Source of the DNA: Desulfovibrio sp.
GTDB taxonomy: Bacteria; Desulfobacterota; Desulfovibrionia; Desulfovibrionales; Desulfovibrionaceae
Length of the DNA: 64,000 bases
Assembly: GCA_030145055.1 (NCBI GenBank)
Contig: JAQYWK010000001.1
Location: 1-64,000, forward strand
Reading direction: 5' to 3'
Of the stretch, positions 54,734 through 64,000 are shown one piece after another; the first letter of the stretch is position 1; every line of letters starts with the position of its first letter. The translations under genes were made by a program, and so were the position numbers. The notes below the pieces were generated by a model, which worked only from the letters and a program-made list of their open reading frames with translations, had not been told where the DNA came from and made no database searches.

Positions 54734-56152
54734 GTGAATAAAAATACCCACCATATCCGTCTACTATGCACGGTCGTAATACTGTTGCTACTTACGCCCC
54801 TTCTTCTGGGCGCAGACAGCGGATGTGGCACTTCCAGCCCGTATAATCATGTGCTTGTCATCAGTGACGTACATTTCGATCCCTTTGACGATCCTACTAT
54901 TTTTAATGATTTGGTAATTGCAAATGCCGCAGACTGGAATCCGATATTTGCAAAATCCACCGCTACGGACCTACCTGAGTATGGATCAGAAACAAACTAC
55001 CCGCTATTGTCAAAAGCTCTGAACTCAGCGACATCTATGCATAATAGTCCTTCGCTGATCATCTTCCCAGGGGATATTCTGCGGCACAACTTCAACACAA
55101 CTTTCAATGGATTGTTCGGTGCCGGTGTAACTTCTCGCGACCGCAACACCTTTATTCTCAAGACAATAAAATTTTTCATTCTACAAGTGCGGGAGCGCTA
55201 TCCTAGCACACCAGTACTATTTACCCTTGGCAATAATGACTCCTATCTGGGAGACTACCTACTCGAAACAGAGGGAGAATTTCTTTCAGACACAGCTGAT
55301 ATCTTCTACAGTGACTTCCTCAAATCTCAGGCTGACCACAGTGCATATTCAACCACATATAAAGCAGGAGGATATTACACAGCAACGTTCGGAAGAGACG
55401 ACATAATATTCATCAACCTCACATCCATCCTTTTCTCCAAAGATCGTCCCGCCCCGATACCTGGAGATTCGGCCTACATACAACTCGACTGGCTAGAATC
55501 ACAACTACTTGCGGCTAGACAGGCGGGGAAAAGAGCCTTTATCATAACCCACATTCCTCCGGGAACAGATATATACGGTACGGTAAAGCAGTTCATGGCA
55601 CCCACAGGTAAGATATCTGACGTAGCCCCTATGTGGCACGCGGACTATCAAACACGCTTCATGAGCATCGCCGACACCTATGCAGATGTGCTTGAAGTAG
55701 TCTTCAACGGGCACACACACCTTGACGAATTCAGACTCATATTTGACACAACGCGCACCCGCAATGGTGATCCGGTGCTGACCTGCCAATCCATAAGTCC
55801 AGTATTCCGCAATAATCCCGGATATAAACTGTTCACGCTAAACGCCACCAACTGGGAATTGGTAGATTATGAAACCTACACCCTTGATCTAACCGATCAA
55901 AATGCTGATTTTAAATTAGCATACAGCTTCCAAAATCAATATGAAGTGGGCGCGCCAACTTCACAGGGCATGACGGATCTATTCACAAAGTTTGGCGTCA
56001 GCTCAGCAGCAAAAGACGATTACATAGCAAGCTACTACTCAGGTAGCCCGCACAACGCCATCAACGACACAAGCTGGCCTTCATACCGTATGGGCGCAGG
56101 CTACATTCGGCCAGCTCTATACAAAGCGGCAGTAAATGCGAGTATACCTTAA
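54734..56152 (+). CDS. exported metallophosphoesterase, sphingomyelinase-like
   Basis: Exported protein of 472 residues with a signal peptide (about 1-26, LLLLTPLLLGADS) and a Cys near 31. That Cys lies in a poor lipobox, so a lipoprotein anchor is uncertain. The calcineurin-type motifs are SDVHFDPF, GDILRHN, GNNDS, ITHIPPG and FNGHTHLDE, arranged as in acid sphingomyelinase-like phosphodiesterases. The substrate could be a phospholipid headgroup or nucleotide. The start is GTG without a strong ribosome site. Its end overlaps the glgP end on the other strand by 4 bases. Confidence 0.82.
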   Translation: MNKNTHHIRLLCTVVILLLLTPLLLGADSGCGTSSPYNHVLVISDVHFDPFDDPTIFNDLVIANAADWNPIFAKSTATDLPEYGSETNYPLLSKALNSATSMHNSPSLIIFPGDILRHNFNTTFNGLFGAGVTSRDRNTFILKTIKFFILQVRERYPSTPVLFTLGNNDSYLGDYLLETEGEFLSDTADIFYSDFLKSQADHSAYSTTYKAGGYYTATFGRDDIIFINLTSILFSKDRPAPIPGDSAYIQLDWLESQLLAARQAGKRAFIITHIPPGTDIYGTVKQFMAPTGKISDVAPMWHADYQTRFMSIADTYADVLEVVFNGHTHLDEFRLIFDTTRTRNGDPVLTCQSISPVFRNNPGYKLFTLNATNWELVDYETYTLDLTDQNADFKLAYSFQNQYEVGAPTSQGMTDLFTKFGVSSAAKDDYIASYYSGSPHNAINDTSWPSYRMGAGYIRPALYKAAVNASIP

Positions 56153-58632
56153 TCCTCTTCGCCATTCATAGGATGAACGCCCCAGATACTTGTGGCATAA
56201 TCCATGATGGCTCTATCACTGGAAAAATGACCTGATCCAGCAGTGTTCAAAATAGACTTTTTAATCCATTCTTTACGGTCCAGCCAAACTTTTTCAAGCG
56301 CATCTTGCTCATTAATATATGCCCTATAGTCAGCTAAAGTCATATACTGGTCGCCACCTTCAAACAGAGAATCCAGAATAGGAGCGAAAAGCCCGCGATC
56401 ACCTTCTGAGAAAGTGCCATCACCAAGCAAGTGCAGGACCTCAGCCAGTTCCTGATCTCCCGCAACAACATCACCGGGGGAATAACCATCGCGTTTGCTT
56501 CTTTCAACCTCATCGGAGTCCATACCGAATATAAATATATTCTCCCTACCGACTTCTTCCATAATCTCAATATTAGCACCGTCCAAAGTTCCTATGGTCA
56601 AGGCGCCATTAAGAGCAAATTTCATATTACCAGTTCCGGAAGCTTCAGTTCCTGCCAATGATATCTGTTCAGAAACATCCGTGGCAGGGATAATGAATTC
56701 AGCCTGCGAAACACGATAGTTCGGCAAAAATGCAATACGTAGCCTATGGTTGACAGCACTATCAGAATTAATCACAGCCCCTACGGAGTTAATTAAACGA
56801 ATAATGCGTTTAGCAAGAAAATATCCGGGCGCGGCCTTACCTGCAAAAATCTTAAGGCGCGGAACCTTAACACTAGAAGGATCTTTCTTGAGACGGCAAT
56901 ACAACGTAATAGCATGTAATACGTTCAGCACCTGTCGCTTATATTCATGAATTCGCTTAACCTGAACGTCATACATCCAGTCCGCAGGAAGATATAAACC
57001 GTACTCTTGGCGTGCATACTCAACTAGCCGTTTCTTCGCCTGCAAGCGGCACTCGTACCATTTATCCTGAAACGGACCGTCCTCTGCCAGCGATTCAAGC
57101 TTACGAAGCTGCGACAAATCTGTAACCCAGCCCGGGCCAATTTTATCTGTGATCAACGCAGAAAGAGGAGTATTACACTGCTTGAGCCATCTGCGCGGAG
57201 TAATTCCGTTAGTCACGGAAGTGAATCTATTGGGGAACATCTCTACGAAATCGAAAAAGATATTCTTCCTTATAAGCTCACCGTGCAATGTGGACACACC
57301 ATTAACGGTAAAGCTTCCCACAACTGCGAGCCACGCCATGCGAACTTGAGGAAATTCTCCATCCTCAATAATAGACATGCGCGACAGCCTGTCTCCGTCA
57401 TCGGGGAAATGGCTTTTAACATCGTCGAGAAAACGCCTGTTAATTTCGAAAATGATTGAGACGTGACGAGGAAGAACCTTGCGCATCATTTCAAGAGACC
57501 ATTTTTCGAGAGCCTCAGGCATTACGGTATGATTCGTATAAGCAAAAGTACGCCTGCAAATTCTCCATGCATGATCCCAATTAAGAAAATGTTCATCAAT
57601 CAGTATTCTCATCAGCTCTGGAATTGCGATCGCAGGGTGCGTCTCATTAAGATGAACCACCGCCCTGTTCGGCAGCTCTGAAAAATCGAGTTTTAATTTT
57701 TCAAATCGACGCAGCATATCCTGAATAGTCGCGGACACGAAAAAATACTGTTGTACAAGTCTAAGCTCACGCCCTTCGCTTAACCGGTCACTAGGGTAAA
57801 GGACTTTGGAGATGGTTTCGGTTTTAACGGCATCTTCCATTGAACGGATATAATCACCGCTATTAAATAAATCGAGGTTGAACCGTCTTGCAGGCTGAGC
57901 CTCCCAAAGTCTCATATTAATGACATTCCCATTTTTATAGCCGGGAATCAGCATATCTACAGGCATAGCCATAACTTTTGCCCTATCGGCCCATCGATGT
58001 CTTACAGATCCATCATCGTGGGTGTACTGCTCTTCTTTACCGTAAAGTCCTATAGTAAATACAAACCCTCTTCTACGGAATTCCCATGGATTACCGACAT
58101 GAAGCCAGTCATCCGGCAGCTCGACTTGTTCTCCATTTTCTATGGCCTGCTTAAAAATTCCGTATTCATAACGGATCCCGTAGCCATATCCAGAAATACC
58201 AAGCGTAGCCATTGAATCTAAGAAACATGAAGCTAATCTGCCTAAGCCACCATTACCGAGTCCGGCATCAGCTTCAGCGCTTTCCACCTCTTCCAATGTT
58301 ACACCAAATGTCTCGAGAGCCTCTGAGGTTTCCTTCTCAATACCAAGGTTTAAGGCATTGCTCGTAAGCGACTTACCAACCAGAAATTCGAGTGAAAGAT
58401 AGTAAACACTTTTTGCGCTACTACTATAATAAGATCTCTGTGTTTTTATCCAATTACCCACCAGCTGATCACGTAATGAATATGCCAAGGATTGATAAAG
58501 TGAATGCTTATCGGTCCTTCCGTAATCTCTGCCTAGATCTGAAAGGTGATGTTGGCAAATACTGTCAACCAGTGATTCGGAGGTGAGCGCTCCGATGTCC
58601 TTTAAAACTTTGTCAAAATCCTTAGTAGGCAT
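56149..58632 (-). CDS. glgP: glycogen phosphorylase
   Basis: PLP-dependent GT35 enzyme of 827 residues, full length, releasing glucose 1-phosphate from glycogen. Motifs: GNGGLGRLASCFLDSMATL near 107, the PLP-lysine block EASGTGNMKFALNGAL near 665, and TLDGANIEI. GGAGAG precedes the ATG. Other glycogen genes are not nearby. Convergent with the phosphoesterase gene. Confidence 0.97.
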   Translation of the reverse strand: MPTKDFDKVLKDIGALTSESLVDSICQHHLSDLGRDYGRTDKHSLYQSLAYSLRDQLVGNWIKTQRSYYSSSAKSVYYLSLEFLVGKSLTSNALNLGIEKETSEALETFGVTLEEVESAEADAGLGNGGLGRLASCFLDSMATLGISGYGYGIRYEYGIFKQAIENGEQVELPDDWLHVGNPWEFRRRGFVFTIGLYGKEEQYTHDDGSVRHRWADRAKVMAMPVDMLIPGYKNGNVINMRLWEAQPARRFNLDLFNSGDYIRSMEDAVKTETISKVLYPSDRLSEGRELRLVQQYFFVSATIQDMLRRFEKLKLDFSELPNRAVVHLNETHPAIAIPELMRILIDEHFLNWDHAWRICRRTFAYTNHTVMPEALEKWSLEMMRKVLPRHVSIIFEINRRFLDDVKSHFPDDGDRLSRMSIIEDGEFPQVRMAWLAVVGSFTVNGVSTLHGELIRKNIFFDFVEMFPNRFTSVTNGITPRRWLKQCNTPLSALITDKIGPGWVTDLSQLRKLESLAEDGPFQDKWYECRLQAKKRLVEYARQEYGLYLPADWMYDVQVKRIHEYKRQVLNVLHAITLYCRLKKDPSSVKVPRLKIFAGKAAPGYFLAKRIIRLINSVGAVINSDSAVNHRLRIAFLPNYRVSQAEFIIPATDVSEQISLAGTEASGTGNMKFALNGALTIGTLDGANIEIMEEVGRENIFIFGMDSDEVERSKRDGYSPGDVVAGDQELAEVLHLLGDGTFSEGDRGLFAPILDSLFEGGDQYMTLADYRAYINEQDALEKVWLDRKEWIKKSILNTAGSGHFSSDRAIMDYATSIWGVHPMNGEED

Positions 58633-58911
58633 GATGTAATCTCTCCAGTTTCAATGTAATATATTCCTGGCAACATATTTTACTAAAAATCACACTATAA
58701 ACTTGGATATCACAAGCCGAATTAATTTTCCAAAGAAACATCATTTTATTACGCACTTTTTTAACATTCCACTTCACCTTTATATCCATGTGATGCTACA
58801 ATTTAATATATAAAATATAACTAAGACATCTACAGCACCCCTCTTACGAAGCAGTGCAAATATAAATCATTTAAAACAGAGCACATCCATAACAAACAGT
58901 GGGGAGGTAAA

Positions 58912-59313
58912 ATGGAATATCATTTAAAGGCAGCTCTAGAAATTGTTAAAGCTCAAGCAAGTGTGCGGACTATGGCAGAAGACGAGATAACCTCTATGGT
59001 TCGAACTCTTTCAGCCGGAATAAAGACAATAAGTGAAGGTTTGCTGGAAGATTTATCTGCAAGCCCGGTTGCTCCGGTCGACCCCAAAAAAGCTATCAGA
59101 GAAAAAACCATCATTTGCCTTGAATCAGGCAAACCTTTTAAAGTCCTTACCAAACGGCACCTCGCTAAGTTCGACATAACCCCTGACGAATACCGGGAAA
59201 AATGGGGTTATGCGAAGAAAACACCGCTAGTATGTAAATCTCTCCAACGCGAACGCCGCAAGAAAATGAAAGAAATGAAATTATGGGAAAAGCGTAAAAA
59301 GAAAGAAGATTAA
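58912..59313 (+). CDS. MucR-family transcriptional regulator
   Basis: DNA-binding protein of 133 residues. The Ros/MucR zinc-finger region is ICLESGKPFKVLTKRHL, continuing DITPDEYREKWGY, with a very basic C-terminus (KERRKKMKEMKLWEKRKKKE-like). The N-terminal part is helical and likely oligomerises. In this group the cysteine pair of Ros is changed to one Cys, as in other MucR of deltaproteobacteria. AT-rich upstream DNA and GGGGAGG ribosome site. Targets likely surface polysaccharide or motility genes (inference). Confidence 0.9.
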   Translation: MEYHLKAALEIVKAQASVRTMAEDEITSMVRTLSAGIKTISEGLLEDLSASPVAPVDPKKAIREKTIICLESGKPFKVLTKRHLAKFDITPDEYREKWGYAKKTPLVCKSLQRERRKKMKEMKLWEKRKKKED

Positions 59314-59353
59314 ACTTTATCAGGATCTGTGAATTTATCAGGTTATATAAATT

Positions 59354-59403
59354 TTAAAAGCCCGAATTTGTATCTGCGTAAACAGTACAAACTCGGGCTT
59401 TTC
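59354..59403. terminator. bidirectional terminator
   Basis: AAAAGCCCGA-A-TTTGTA and TACAAA-C-TCGGGCTTTT pair with one mismatch and a loop of about 12 bases, followed by TCTTATT. It separates mucR and the convergent motB paralogue. Confidence 0.85.
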
Positions 59404-59438
59404 TTATTACTTTTCTCACCTACTTTAAACCAAACTAG

Positions 59439-60191
59439 CTACCAAGCATCTGACGGAGGCTGGTAATAGTATTCAACCCTGCGATTAAGAGCTCTGTTTC
59501 GATTAGATGTGTTAGGGACCAAAGGTTTCGTCCCCGCGTACCCCACAGCTTTAAGTCTAGTCGGAGAGACTCCGGATTTTTCTAATATATATCTCAAGCA
59601 AGATGCAGCGCGCGCCGCGGAAAGTTCCCAGTTCGATGCATATACATTATTCTTGGTTGCACGATCATCTGTATGACCTCTAACAACAAGATTAAAATTT
59701 TTAGTTTTCATTAAGCTCGAAATTTTATTGAGCACTCTGTGAATTCGAGGATCAAGAATTGCAGTTCCCGGCTTAAATATCGCACGGGAAGGAACACGTA
59801 CAAGAACCCCTTGCTGATCAGAATTAACGGACATAAGTTTGGACACTTTACCGGCGTTAATAAATGCTCTGATATCTAGCTCTAAAGCTGCCATTTCTTT
59901 CTTCGCAGCCTTTTTTTCAGAACTGGCTGAAAAAGGGCTTTCAGAATAAGCAACCTTACGTCCACTTTTATCCATGGTCTGGACACCGAAAGCATCTGTC
60001 ATTGACCCTTTCAGTTTCTCAAAGTTAGCAACATCCTGATTTGCAAACGACAAGAGAAGTACAAAAAAGCAAAGCAAAAGAGTAACCATATCCGCAAATG
60101 TCGCCATCCACGGAGGAAGTCCCTCTTCAGCAGGAGGGGCAACAGGAGCCTTCCCCATTATATATATAATTTCTTCGTCTTTCTTAGCCAC
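59439..60191 (-). CDS. MotB paralogue without motA
   Basis: Stator-like protein of 250 residues with a membrane helix after PPWMATFADMVTLL, ion-carrying D34, and an OmpA-like C-terminus (RGHTDDRATKN, NWELSAARA) like the motB at 8889-9635. The N-terminus is different and longer (MAKKDEEIIYIMGKAP). No motA gene is beside it, so it may work with the MotA at 8121-8876 or an unlinked one. The start is GTG with GGAG 7 bases upstream. Confidence 0.9.
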   Translation of the reverse strand: MAKKDEEIIYIMGKAPVAPPAEEGLPPWMATFADMVTLLLCFFVLLLSFANQDVANFEKLKGSMTDAFGVQTMDKSGRKVAYSESPFSASSEKKAAKKEMAALELDIRAFINAGKVSKLMSVNSDQQGVLVRVPSRAIFKPGTAILDPRIHRVLNKISSLMKTKNFNLVVRGHTDDRATKNNVYASNWELSAARAASCLRYILEKSGVSPTRLKAVGYAGTKPLVPNTSNRNRALNRRVEYYYQPPSDAW

Positions 60192-60298
60192 AACCTATCT
60201 CCGTAGATTCAATAAAGGAACACATAACAAGCATCCTTAATAACCACGAACATGCTGCACTGTAAATCCATAGAGTTCAAATCTTCCGCCATTTATAA

Positions 60299-62152
60299 TC
60301 ACCGAACAGCTGTCAAGCATTCACCGAAAGACGCCTCCTGCAACTGAGCAGGCTCTCCTATAGGCAATTTTACGATTAAACGTGACCAACTACCGGGTTT
60401 GGAATGAGCCTCCATAATACCCTTGTGCTGATCAGCAACAACAAAATATGAAACTGAAAGTCCCAACCCGCTTCCCTGTCCCGCTTTTTTCGTTGAATAA
60501 AATGGTTCGAAAATTCTCTTAAGCACATCTTCCTCCATGCCAAGGCCGTTATCTTCAACCTCAACGACAGCAAATTCACCTTCCTTTCGCACGCGAAGAA
60601 TAAATTTCGGGTGATCCCCGCGATACTCTTTAATCATCATGTACTGAGCACCGTTCTTAAGTAAATTAAAGAAAACCTGTTGAATATCACTACTTTCACA
60701 ATAGACTTCTGGAACGTCTGCATCATACTCGCGAACAATTTCTATCTTTCGGAAATCGTAATGCCGTTTAAAATCATAGTCATTTGCGGCAAGTTCCAAA
60801 GTCTCATCCAACATCGAAGCGAGGTTGTGCTTTCCGAAATTATCATCCGCTTTGCGACTGAAGCGGGCCATATTACCAACTATTTTGGCAGCCCGGTTAC
60901 TTGAAGAATAAATTCCATCAAGCATCCTCGGAACATCTCTTTTCTCTAGATACTCTCTCACCTTATTAAGTGAAACATCACACTCCGAAGCAACGGCCTT
61001 ATTCTTTTCAAGCTCACCGAAAACGCGATTATTGATGTTTTGAGCGTGCCCGAGAATTGCCGCAAGAGGATTGTTGATCTCATGAGCCATTCCTGCAGCC
61101 AAGCCGCCGACCGACATCATCTTTTCATTCTGGATCATTGACTGTTCCATTTTAATAAGCTCAGTCACATCATCAATCAGAATTACTGCTCCCTCCACTC
61201 CATTCGCTATTAAAGGAAATATTGTTACATCCTCATAACAGACTCCAGTCACCGAATGGCGCATTTTCCGCTGTTCCCGCCTGACTTTTTTTGTTTTGAT
61301 GCTTTCAATGATTCCAAGCATATCCTCTTCCATCTGCGGAAAAACCTGAGTCAACATCTTTCCCCGCACAACTTCAGCCGAAAGCCCTGTAGCCTCTGAG
61401 GCAGTTTTATTCCACAGAGTAACATTGCCATCCCCATCAACCCCCACGAGAACAGACGGCATTGAATCTACGATATTCGAAAGATAATTGCGAAGTTTTC
61501 CTAGCTCAGACTCCTGCCTATTACGTTCAGTCAAATCTCTAAAAACAAGAACAACGCCTGTTATCTCTCCATCATCACCAATAATGGGAGATGCTGAATC
61601 CGCTATTTGATACTTTTGCCCATTTCTTGAAACCAATACGGCATGACTCGGAAAGCTCTGACTCTCCTTTCGACGTAGAACTTTTTCGACAGGACTTACG
61701 CAAACAACTCCAGTCTTAGAGTCGACAACCTTAACAACCTCTGAAAGGCGAAGCCCCTCAGCATCTGCAAAAGGCCACCCAGTCATCACCTCCGCAATAG
61801 GATTCATGCGAACAACAACCCCTTTCGAGTCTGTTGAAATCACGGCCTCTCCGATTGAATCAAATGTGGTACTAAGATTTTTCTCACTTTGCCGTGCATA
61901 TCTTTCTGAAAGTTCAAGCTTAGCATACATCAAAGAACAAAAGCTTCCGCTGAGCACCAAAACACATGTAAACATCAATCTTACGAAAAGATCATGAGGA
62001 TCTTCTGTTGGTAAAAAAAACGATAAAAATGATTTCCCAGCCGGATTAAACCACAGGAACTCAATAAAAGAGTCACTCATCCAAAGCGCAACAGCAATGA
62101 ACGCAAAAACAGCCAACATATCTTTCCCTGAAAATTCAGATCTCTTGGTCAT
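60299..62152 (-). CDS. PAS-PAS sensor histidine kinase
   Basis: Kinase of 617 residues. Two N-terminal helices (about 10-30 and 55-75) precede two PAS domains (about 90-210 and 220-330) and the core. The core has H-box AAGMAHEINNPLAAI, N-box VFFNLLKNGAQYM, G1 EDNGLGM and G2 GQGSGLGLSVSYF. The start ATG overlaps the stop of the upstream MASE1 gene (ATGA), so sensor and kinase are two chains made together. No response regulator nearby. Confidence 0.9.
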   Translation of the reverse strand: MTKRSEFSGKDMLAVFAFIAVALWMSDSFIEFLWFNPAGKSFLSFFLPTEDPHDLFVRLMFTCVLVLSGSFCSLMYAKLELSERYARQSEKNLSTTFDSIGEAVISTDSKGVVVRMNPIAEVMTGWPFADAEGLRLSEVVKVVDSKTGVVCVSPVEKVLRRKESQSFPSHAVLVSRNGQKYQIADSASPIIGDDGEITGVVLVFRDLTERNRQESELGKLRNYLSNIVDSMPSVLVGVDGDGNVTLWNKTASEATGLSAEVVRGKMLTQVFPQMEEDMLGIIESIKTKKVRREQRKMRHSVTGVCYEDVTIFPLIANGVEGAVILIDDVTELIKMEQSMIQNEKMMSVGGLAAGMAHEINNPLAAILGHAQNINNRVFGELEKNKAVASECDVSLNKVREYLEKRDVPRMLDGIYSSSNRAAKIVGNMARFSRKADDNFGKHNLASMLDETLELAANDYDFKRHYDFRKIEIVREYDADVPEVYCESSDIQQVFFNLLKNGAQYMMIKEYRGDHPKFILRVRKEGEFAVVEVEDNGLGMEEDVLKRIFEPFYSTKKAGQGSGLGLSVSYFVVADQHKGIMEAHSKPGSWSRLIVKLPIGEPAQLQEASFGECLTAVR

Positions 62153-62691
62153 TCCGGCCTCCGGCTTTCAGCCCAGATCAAGTAAGGGAGTGCAAATAGT
62201 AATGTCCCCAGCGAATGAGCCATGGTCCATCTAACTATGGAAGAAAGAGCCATATCTGTAGAAAGCTCTCCAAAAAGAAGCATACTCCCTACTCCGCCTA
62301 GAGAAGCAACAAAGGGAACGAATACACACCCGATCAAAAACACTACAATAAAATCGCTAAAGCTCTTTATCTTCAGTTCGCTGGAAATCCTTTTCTTAAT
62401 AAGAACAGCCCCTAAAATTGGGGCGAGAGTGTTCATAATTGATACACTTGCGGCAAGATTTAACGAGACTCCCAAAGTGACACTATCTGCCAACACAACC
62501 CCGACAGCAATGCCGACCGCGACCAACCAACCACGGTATAGCGCGGCAATCAAGGCAAGAGCCGCAGCAGGCCATATTGGCATAGGCATAATCCCAACGC
62601 TGCTGAAAAGTAACCAGTTCAAATATGTAATGAACCAGTATCCAAGCGCAACAGCTCCATTTTCATAAGCAAATTTATTGAATCCTGCCAT
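62149..62691 (-). CDS. MASE1-like membrane sensor module
   Basis: Membrane protein of 180 residues from ATG 62691 (GGAG 8 bases upstream). A TTG at 62754 gives a longer form without support. It has about five or six helices and resembles part of MASE1 sensory domains (PMPIWPAAALALIAALYRGW, LVAVGIAVGV, NTLAPILGAVLI). MASE1 is usually fused to the kinase or GGDEF domain. Here it stops and the kinase, which carries two more helices, starts in an overlapping frame, so together they may form the whole module. Confidence 0.75.
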   Translation of the reverse strand: MAGFNKFAYENGAVALGYWFITYLNWLLFSSVGIMPMPIWPAAALALIAALYRGWLVAVGIAVGVVLADSVTLGVSLNLAASVSIMNTLAPILGAVLIKKRISSELKIKSFSDFIVVFLIGCVFVPFVASLGGVGSMLLFGELSTDMALSSIVRWTMAHSLGTLLFALPYLIWAESRRPE

Positions 62692-62926
62692 ACCGCAAAC
62701 TCCGGCAAATACTGATTTTGCAAAGACAAATAATCTTACATCAATTTTATACAACTGGCACCGAAATAATATATAAACATTCGAGTCTTCATTCCTGAAA
62801 AATCAGCACCAAAAGCATTACGCTACACCATGCGGAAAAAGACAAAGCAATGATTAGAAAATTAAAAACGATGCCTTATTTGTTACACATTTTGCTCACA
62901 AAAATATATTAAAATTTAAAAATACA

Positions 62927-62959
62927 TAAAAAAAAGGGTGAAAGCTAAAGCCTCCACCC
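62927..62959 (-). terminator. terminator of ald
   Basis: GGGTGGAGGC and GCTTTCACCC pair over 10 bp (including G-T) with loop TTTA and are followed on the minus strand by eight T. Confidence 0.85.
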
Positions 62960-63012
62960 CGTAATTCCGCATCCTCTGAACGAGGCGCGGAAAAGATTTA
63001 TATTAAGTTCAA

Positions 63013-64000
63013 TTATGCAAGAGCTTCATCTCGAGTAATTGTGTCTATCCCCAAAGCTTCACCGACGGCAGCACAAGTAAGTTTACCATTCATAGTATTC
63101 AAGCCCAGCTTCAATGATTCATTAGCACGCAGAGCATCAACACCCTTATCTGCTAACAGAATAGCATATGCTAATGTCTGATTTACTAGAGCGAAAGTAG
63201 AGGTCCTTGGAACCGCGCCAGGCATATTTGCCACGCCGTAATGAATTACACCATCTACAACATAGGTAGGGTCAGTGTGTGTCGTCGCCTTAATGGTCTC
63301 AACACAACCACCCTGATCAACAGCTACATCAACAATAACGGAACCTTCCTTCATAGTGGAAAGCATATCACGTGTAACTAAATTAGGAGCCTTTGCGCCG
63401 GGGATAAGCACCGCGCCAATGACAAGGTCAGCCTGCATTACTGCAGCGCGAATATTAGGCTCGGTAGAAGTCATTGTAGTAACTCTGCCGTTGAAAATAT
63501 CATCCAGATACTGAAGGCGTGAGTGGCTTACATCAAAAATAGTAACTCTAGCACCCATACCTGATGCGATTTTAGCGGCGTTAGTTCCAACAACACCACC
63601 ACCAAGAATCATTACGTTTGCAGGAGCAACACCGGGAACACCACCAAGAAGAACACCGCGTCCGCCTTTAGGCTTCTCAAGGTGTAAAGCACCCTCTTGC
63701 GCTGCCATTCTACCAGCAACTTCACTCATTGGTGTAAGCAATGGAAGTGAACGGTCAGGTAGCTGAACTGTTTCATAAGCAACACCGATTGTTCCGCTTT
63801 TCAGAAGCGCCTTAGTCAGAGCTTCGTCAGCCGCAAGGTGAAGATACGTGAAAAGAAGAAGGTCATCGCGGAGATACTTATACTCGGATGCAATAGGCTC
63901 TTTAACTTTTATTACCATTTCCGAAGCCCATGCTTCATCAACAGTAACCATTTTAGCTCCGGCAGCAACATACTCTTCATCTGAAAGTCCACTACCGATG
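63013..64000 (-). CDS. ald: alanine dehydrogenase (5' part missing)
   Basis: The 3' 328 codons of NAD-dependent alanine dehydrogenase, interconverting L-alanine and pyruvate plus ammonia. The catalytic KVKEP lysine, the Rossmann motif [19 protein letters not shown], and [14 protein letters not shown] are present. The frame is still open at base 64000, and its edge reads [18 protein letters not shown], so the gene continues beyond the window. Closed by a clear terminator. Confidence 0.97.
   Translation of the reverse strand, partial: IGSGLSDEEYVAAGAKMVTVDEAWASEMVIKVKEPIASEYKYLRDDLLLFTYLHLAADEALTKALLKSGTIGVAYETVQLPDRSLPLLTPMSEVAGRMAAQEGALHLEKPKGGRGVLLGGVPGVAPANVMILGGGVVGTNAAKIASGMGARVTIFDVSHSRLQYLDDIFNGRVTTMTSTEPNIRAAVMQADLVIGAVLIPGAKAPNLVTRDMLSTMKEGSVIVDVAVDQGGCVETIKATTHTDPTYVVDGVIHYGVANMPGAVPRTSTFALVNQTLAYAILLADKGVDALRANESLKLGLNTMNGKLTCAAVGEALGIDTITRDEALA

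Overview
The window looks like chromosomal DNA of a marine sulfate reducer of the Desulfovibrio/Maridesulfovibrio type (inference). The reasons are low-to-mid GC, many PAS/Cache/CHASE histidine kinases, a diguanylate cyclase with a bacteriohemerythrin tail, a fused IspDF, a MucR-type regulator, a Gram-negative envelope (HtpX, Do protease, porin-like barrel, RTX protein) and Desulfovibrio-like FmdB, MotB and CgeB-type proteins. I see no insertion sequence, prophage, integrase or CRISPR array. It is mostly core genome with accessory signalling and surface genes.

Layout. 1-1.4 kb: end of an unassigned stretch and an SLC13-type anion permease. 1.6-11.3 kb: a long plus-strand run of dnaE, queD, dtd, an RsbW-like kinase, a STAS antagonist, a FapA-domain protein, motA, motB and a CgeB-type glycosyltransferase, closed by a strong terminator. 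11.4-20.1 kb, minus strand: fmdB with a tiny membrane ORF containing an in-frame UGA (a probable unannotated selenoprotein), a CHASE4 kinase, cysS, a lipid-anchored-looking unknown, ispDF, RNase P RNA, a zinc-ribbon/coiled-coil protein with a Lys/Ala tail, a Nif3-like protein and a CAU-anticodon tRNA. 20.3-26.6 kb: heptose adenylyltransferase, a CPBP protease coupled to a small Cys-repeat secreted protein, a YkgJ protein and two large glycan enzymes. 26.7-32.1 kb: a polar amino-acid ABC transporter with a double permease, and a divergent sigma-54 activator. 32.2-39.7 kb: serS, unknowns, pncC, an OprB-like barrel, thpR, a Do protease and htpX. 39.8-45.3 kb: a Cache-PAS kinase and a FecR-RTX giant protein. 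45.4-50.2 kb: two small coiled-coil membrane proteins, a receiver-TPR protein, sppA and rpsA. 50.7-64 kb: PAS-GGDEF-hemerythrin protein, phoU-pstB, AMIN protein, a sphingomyelinase-like phosphoesterase, glgP, mucR, an orphan motB, a PAS kinase with a separately encoded MASE1 membrane module, and the 3' part of ald.

The most notable item is the 11.65-11.80 kb ORF. Its in-frame UGA is followed by a perfect 7-bp hairpin whose apical GGU sits 22-24 nt from the UGA, the place occupied by the GU of the bacterial SECIS in E. coli fdhF. The reading frame continues to a TAG three bases before fmdB. A second SECIS-like hairpin follows the UGA that ends fmdB itself. Together they suggest a small selenium-linked membrane/zinc-ribbon pair. 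Other items worth attention are the partner-switch/FapA/motor/glycosyltransferase operon, the split MASE1 kinase, the CPBP-Cys-repeat pair, the fused deacetylase-glycosyltransferase, and the internal repeats of the RTX protein.
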